Assembly (NCBI RefSeq): GCF_965232925.1
Contig: NZ_CBDDRA010000010.1
Location: 1 to 64,000, forward strand
Direction: 5' to 3'
Origin: Tumidithrix helvetica
GTDB taxonomy: Bacteria > Cyanobacteriota > Cyanobacteriia > Pseudanabaenales > Pseudanabaenaceae
Length of the DNA: 64,000 nt
The notes beneath the pieces are model-generated. The model saw only the letters and a list, made by a program, of their open reading frames with translations, had not been told where the DNA came from and searched no databases. The stretch's first letter is position 1. Each line of letters opens with the position of its first letter. Position numbers and translations under genes: made by a program. Below are positions 61,101 through 64,000 of this stretch, piece by piece.

Positions 61101-61369
61101 GTACGGGAGAAAATTTGATTGACTCCTTGAGTTGTCGCTAGAATTTCTTCTAAGGGTTTTGTTACCTGAGTAATTCCCACTTCGGGAGTAATGCCAGGGA
61201 CATTTAACTGCACGCCAATACGCGGATAGACGATCGCTGGTAATAAATCCACCTGTAATCGGGTGATAAAAAATGCACCCATCACAAAAATGGCGATCGT
61301 CAGCATCAATGTGCCAATATGTCTGCGAATCGCAAGGGCGCTAAATCCTGTAGTTTTTTGGTCGCTCAT
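58184..61369 (-). CDS. RND efflux transporter permease (AcrB/HAE1 type)
   Basis: The 1061-residue inner membrane pump has the twelve-helix RND layout with two large periplasmic loops. It starts with FSALAIRRHIGTLMLTIAIF and shows PEVGITQVTKPLEE, ATFNRSRSRLPDN, SLGGLALGAGGVVDCSVVML (one of the two usual helix-4 Asp residues) and GGILLIGIVVNNAIVLVE. Together with the adaptor gene 60 bp upstream it forms a tripartite exporter with a TolC protein encoded elsewhere. Substrate is unknown; the group handles hydrophobic drugs, fatty acids or lipids. Confidence 0.93.
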   Translation of the reverse strand: MSDQKTTGFSALAIRRHIGTLMLTIAIFVMGAFFITRLQVDLLPAIVYPRIGVQLNVPGITPEVGITQVTKPLEEILATTQGVNQIFSRTREGQVRVDLFFDAGSKIDQALNDVVATFNRSRSRLPDNVEDARIFKFDPSQSPIYELALTSPSLPIAKLRLFADEELGREISVVPGVAGVDVVGGVKEEVQVNLDLKRLQAVGVNVNTVLAALKDRNIDISGGRLRDGSVEPLTRAIGKFRNAQEIENLSFNVRSGNSGANETRQVYLRDFATVVDGTEEQRIFSSLNGQAAVRVLITKQPEANTIEVVDRIKSKVEFLREKGLLPEDAILTPTLDDSRLIRASVSDVTYSGLMGALLAAITVLLFLGSLRQALIIILAIPLATLASIIAMGICGFSLNIFSLGGLALGAGGVVDCSVVMLDNILNGMKKMGKGQGAQDVISQTQASSTEIESALIASTSTNLVVIFPFLLLGGFLSLLFNQLILTISFGNIAAIAIAVTIVPMLASRLLNIPWSSGFSELWLIRAFNQRFESATIGYAGFLAQIIHYRLWVIIALFAVLGGSGFLMGRQLPQEIIPQVKTGDVTVNAQFPAGTTLATNRKVMGIVDEILLKQPETGYAFTSTGGTSFGSNITTNPLRASSTITLKPNTDVTDFIKRVNAEINKLNLAGVRIRVNPGQVRGIIVNNSPVPRTDIDVILQSNNPEVLAQTGTELLTALEKVKGANFRPDIDARQPEVQISPDWERLQSLGLSTQSVGATLQTAITGSVPTQLQRGDRLVDVRVQLDPELRQNASQLMQVPLFSTSNNSPVRLGDVASIREGRAPGEIQRINQRQVFLILGSLERGASLGDALTQTEQIVKEFDLPEGITVLPSTAKVASENLSKSFGVLGVLASFLVFVVMAVQYNSLLDPLVIMLTIPLALSSGIIGLFVTNSSINVMVVIGGILLIGIVVNNAIVLVELANQIREEEKCSRAQAILKAAPTRLRPILMTTITTVVGAFPLALGGGDGGEFLQPLGIVIFSGLALATLLTLFLIPCSYVLMHELSWAKVRKLVPIRVLSRN

Positions 61370-61429
61370 TGGTTATTCCTAAATGAATTCATGGAGAAGC
61401 CCTGACTATCTGTTAGTTAGTTCGCTTAA

Positions 61430-62860
61430 CTAGCCTTTTTCTGACAAAACACTAATCTTGACTGCATCACCATCTTTAAGCTTGCCACCACTTCTGACCA
61501 CCACGCGATCGCCTTCATTTAAACCAGAAAGAATGACTACTTTCCCATCACGGCGATTACCTAATGTGACTTGACGCGCTGAGACTTTGGCATCCTTAGC
61601 ATCACCAGCGATCACAAATACAGTGCTTGTTCTGGGTTTACCTTTTTCATTCCCTTTATCACTAGTTTTATCGCTGCCAGCATTAGGTTTAGCACTGTTT
61701 CTACTAGGGCTTCCTTCGGTACCCGATTTACCATTGGAATTTTCACTGGGTTTAGTATTTGCCTTTTCAGAGCTTTTAGTATCCGCTGCATCTTTGGCAG
61801 ATTGCGTCGCAGGTCTACCCGCTACCTCTAGTGCTGAGTCAGCAATGACGATTTGTTTTTCCTGTTTGCCAGCAAACTGTACCCTTGCAAGTTGCCCACT
61901 TCCCAATTTGTCATCATTATTCGGTACAACCACTTCCACGGGAATGAGCCTTGCGACTGGATCGGCGGCACGGGAAATGCGTCTCACGGTTCCTGTGAAT
62001 TTTTGATTTGGGAAGGTGTCAAAACGGACATTGACTGATTGATTGGGGCGAACCTTGCTAATCTCTAATTCTGAAACCATCACAATTACCTTGACTTGAC
62101 TAAAATCACCTAATTTGAGAACTTCATTTCCTGCAAACAGCAGATTTCCAGTTTCACTAACTTTTTCTAAAACTACACCATTAATTGGAGCAGAAATGGT
62201 GGTGTAGGATTGACGCTCCTGTTCCCTTAGTTTAATTGCTTCTTGGGCTAAAACCCTTTGAGAGCTTGCACCAACGGTTTGCTGTTGTAGGTTTACTTGT
62301 TGCTCAGCCGATCGCAAAGATTGTTCGGCAGATCTCGCTCTTGTATTAGCCGCTTCCGCAGTTTGCGAAGAAACGGCTCCATCTTTAGCCAGTTGGTTGA
62401 AGCGATCTGCATCAGCCTGTGCTTGCTGATATTCCACTCTCGCTCGTTCTACTTGAGATCGGGCATTACCAACAGCAGCATTGGCTTGAGAGACTTCTGC
62501 TTCTCTCGCCGCCACTTCCGCTTCCGCCTGTAGCACAGTTGTGGAGAGAACTGCATCATCCAATTGGGCGATCGCCTGTCCAACTTCCACGCGATCGCCA
62601 ACATCAACAGCTAAATCAATCAAACGACCTTCTAAACGCGATCGCACAGAAACTTCTCGAATTGGTGCAGTTGTGCCTGTATATTCTGTCTCAGACTGGG
62701 GAACGTCAGAACTCGCGATCGCTACATCCACGGCTATTTTTTGACCTTGGGTTGTGCTCTGTGTTTGCGCTTGAGATTCATCTTTGTTACTCTTAGCACC
62801 ACAGCCTATAGATGCAAATGATAGACTAACGAGCACCATAAGTATCCAAATAGGTTTCAT
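61430..62860 (-). CDS. RND efflux periplasmic adaptor (HlyD/AcrA type), lipoprotein
   Basis: The 476-residue protein has a lipoprotein signal with Cys20 (lipobox around FASIGC), then barrel-sandwich hybrid, coiled-coil hairpin (AEVAAREAEVSQANAAVGNA, RARSAEQSLRSAEQQVNL) and membrane-proximal domains (YTTISAPINGVVLEKVSETG). It links the permease to a TolC channel. A Ser/Lys/Asn-rich stretch (about residues 349-411) interrupts the last domain, which resumes with STVFVIAGDAKDAKVSARQV. The insert is unusual. It is the first gene of the two-gene operon. Confidence 0.9.
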   Translation of the reverse strand: MKPIWILMVLVSLSFASIGCGAKSNKDESQAQTQSTTQGQKIAVDVAIASSDVPQSETEYTGTTAPIREVSVRSRLEGRLIDLAVDVGDRVEVGQAIAQLDDAVLSTTVLQAEAEVAAREAEVSQANAAVGNARSQVERARVEYQQAQADADRFNQLAKDGAVSSQTAEAANTRARSAEQSLRSAEQQVNLQQQTVGASSQRVLAQEAIKLREQERQSYTTISAPINGVVLEKVSETGNLLFAGNEVLKLGDFSQVKVIVMVSELEISKVRPNQSVNVRFDTFPNQKFTGTVRRISRAADPVARLIPVEVVVPNNDDKLGSGQLARVQFAGKQEKQIVIADSALEVAGRPATQSAKDAADTKSSEKANTKPSENSNGKSGTEGSPSRNSAKPNAGSDKTSDKGNEKGKPRTSTVFVIAGDAKDAKVSARQVTLGNRRDGKVVILSGLNEGDRVVVRSGGKLKDGDAVKISVLSEKG

Positions 62861-63069
62861 GTGTTTTTTCTATGTCTTTAATTGCTATTAACTTTGTTCA
62901 AACTTATTTGAAGAAATATTATCAAAAATATCAAACTCTTAATAAAACTATAGAGCTTTTGATTTGTAGATACTTGTCAATGGCAATACATATGGCTATA
63001 TAACTTAAGGGCACCTCTAACAATCAGTCAGAAACAAAAAACGAAAAACGAAAATAAAAGGAGAGAAGA

Positions 63070-63107
63070 ATTAGGGGAATAGTGATTAAACAGACTATTT
63101 CCCTAAT
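63070..63107. other. Inverted repeat upstream of the transposase relic
   Basis: ATTAGGGGAATAGT (63070-63083) pairs with ACTATTTCCCTAAT (63094-63107), 14-bp arms with one G-T wobble and a 10-base loop. It could be a mobile element end or a terminator for something lost. It lies between the adaptor promoter and the transposase relic. Confidence 0.4.
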
Positions 63108-63136
63108 CTATTGTAATAGGTCTTCAAAATTAATAT

Positions 63137-63541
63137 TTTGAACATCAACACTATCGCGATTTCCAAGCAATTACTGCTTTTGTGACTAATCATGCTCTTA
63201 ATATCGATAATGTGACGGAAGTAGTTGAAGCGGGTAGATGTCGTTGGAAGACGGAAAATGAGAATCACAATGTGTTGAAAACCAAGGGCTACAAATTGGA
63301 ACATAACTTTGGACACGGACAGAAACATTTGCGATCGACTCTTCTATCTCTTAATTTGTTGGCTTTTCTATTTCACACAGTTTTACATTTGCTAGATTCT
63401 AGGTATCAAGAGATTGGTTGTAAGCGTGGTACTCGTAGAGGGTTCTTTCAAGATATTCTCTCTCTTACCAAGTACTTTATCTTTAAGAGTTGGCAACATT
63501 TAGTCGAAGTTAACGGAATATTTTTCAAGAAATCACTTTAA
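63137..63541 (+). pseudogene. Transposase relic (C-terminal part)
   Basis: The frame from 63137 reads YFEHQHYRDFQAITAFVTNH and continues with VEAGRCRWKTENENHNVLKT, YKLEHNFGHG and LNLLAFLFHTVLHLLD. The blocks GRxRWKxENENxN and LEHNFGHG belong to a cyanobacterial DDE transposase C-terminus, recalled from memory. A stop codon in frame just upstream shows that the front half is gone. Its end overlaps the stop of the fabF-like gene by 3 bp. Confidence 0.65.
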
Positions 63542-64000
63542 GATCTGCCAAACGCTACAACGGCATTTTGACCGCCAAAGCCAAAACTAAAACTTAAAGC
63601 AGTTTCTAGCGGCGATTCTTTGGGTGATGCGATTAAATTCAAATCAAAGGCAGGGGTTTGTAGTCCCACACAGGGGGGCAACAAGCGATCGCGCAATGCC
63701 AACAGGCAAAACGCAGCCTCCATCATTCCTGTTGCTCCTAGAGCATGACCCGTTGCGCCTTTTGTGCCGCTGACATAGGTTGAATCAGGGAATATACGCC
63801 CGATCAGTTCGGCTTCATGGGCATCATTGAGTTTTGTCGCCGTACCATGGGCATTGATATAGCCAACGTCTTGAGGAGAAAGCCCCGCCCTTTGCAGACA
63901 GGACTGCACGGCTTGCGTTGCTGCTTGGTAATCATCACTGGGGCTGGTGGGATGACAGGCATCGTTGGTAAGACCAAAGCCTAAAATTTGCCCGTAGCTA
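63538..64000 (-). CDS. fabF: Beta-ketoacyl-ACP synthase II-like, C-terminal part (cut by window edge)
   Basis: The frame is open from the window edge to a stop at 63538-63540 and encodes the last 150 residues or so of a KAS I/II enzyme. DVGYINAHGTATKLNDAHEA holds the first catalytic His, GTKGATGHALGATGMMEA the second with its Lys, and SFSFGFGGQNAVVAFG the C-terminal loop. Sequence is close to FabF, but details (AHGTATKLND, GQNAVV) fit a cyanobacterial subgroup, so it may serve a special lipid pathway. Confidence 0.85.
   Translation of the reverse strand, partial: SYGQILGFGLTNDACHPTSPSDDYQAATQAVQSCLQRAGLSPQDVGYINAHGTATKLNDAHEAELIGRIFPDSTYVSGTKGATGHALGATGMMEAAFCLLALRDRLLPPCVGLQTPAFDLNLIASPKESPLETALSFSFGFGGQNAVVAFGRS

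Noticed and set aside
1..64000. tRNA, rRNA or CRISPR features
   Set aside because: Scanning the gaps by eye showed no T-arm/acceptor pattern, no rRNA-like sequence and no spaced direct repeats; a covariance search would be decisive.

Overview
The window comes from a cyanobacterium. Evidence is the very frequent HIP1 octamer GCGATCGC on both strands and a set of genes typical of the phylum: cytochrome cM, the photosystem I biogenesis factor BtpA, a DUF3727 protein, a DevA-type ABC ATPase, a VKOR-thioredoxin fusion, PilT, and the block ruvX / DUF3727 / mltG / yqeG. The protein style suggests a Pseudanabaena-like organism, but that is only an inference. No rRNA, tRNA or CRISPR array was seen.

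Layout. 1-2.6 kb: tail of an IS630-like transposase, an AAC(3)-I-like acetyltransferase, a DUF1993 protein and an unknown membrane-anchored protein. 2.8-5.3 kb: a Tat-exported PhoX phosphatase with a candidate Pho box. 5.4-10.5 kb: a complete TonB uptake unit (tonB divergent from exbB-exbD and a TonB-dependent receptor), with two related operator-like palindromes. 10.7-16.5 kb: housekeeping genes (valS, an SDR epimerase, hemE, cytM). 16.5-24.9 kb: a signalling island with a 1068-residue hybrid kinase, divergent from a REC-EAL phosphodiesterase and two REC-kinases, followed by a phosphopantetheinyl transferase. 25-29.1 kb: a large unknown helical protein and a histone H1-like protein carrying a duplicated 80-residue domain. 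29.5-36.4 kb: an Fe-S aldo/keto reductase, tgt, a LapA-like protein, a transposase relic, a DUF815 ATPase, a methylglyoxal synthase/diacylglycerol kinase fusion and a Roco relic. 36.5-46 kb: a peptidoglycan-binding repeat protein, an ABC-2 permease, plsX-fabH, a nitroreductase, lpxA, an LpxB-like glycosyltransferase, btpA and VKOR. 46-58 kb: a methyltransferase-like membrane protein, argF, yqeG, mltG, DUF3727, ruvX, eda, a J-domain protein, a SPOR-like protein, pilT, map and devA. 58-64 kb: an RND efflux pair, another transposase relic and the 3' end of a fabF-like gene.

Several genes form envelope themes: fatty acid/phospholipid initiation (plsX, fabH, fabF-like), lipid A (lpxA plus an LpxB-like gene), peptidoglycan (mltG, PG-binding protein) and outer membrane transport (TonB system, RND pump). 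PhoX and the TonB unit carry visible candidate operators.

The most unusual structure is a dispersed family of about 100-bp elements (five copies) with inverted ends and two hairpins. In the GC-rich hairpin the stem is conserved while the 3-nt loop varies. Other points worth checking are the H1-like two-domain protein, a tgt gene with no conventional start codon at its conserved N-terminus, 11-bp direct repeats upstream of the hybrid kinase, altered key residues in two signalling proteins, and the internally deleted Roco gene. No clear defence system or biosynthetic cluster was found.
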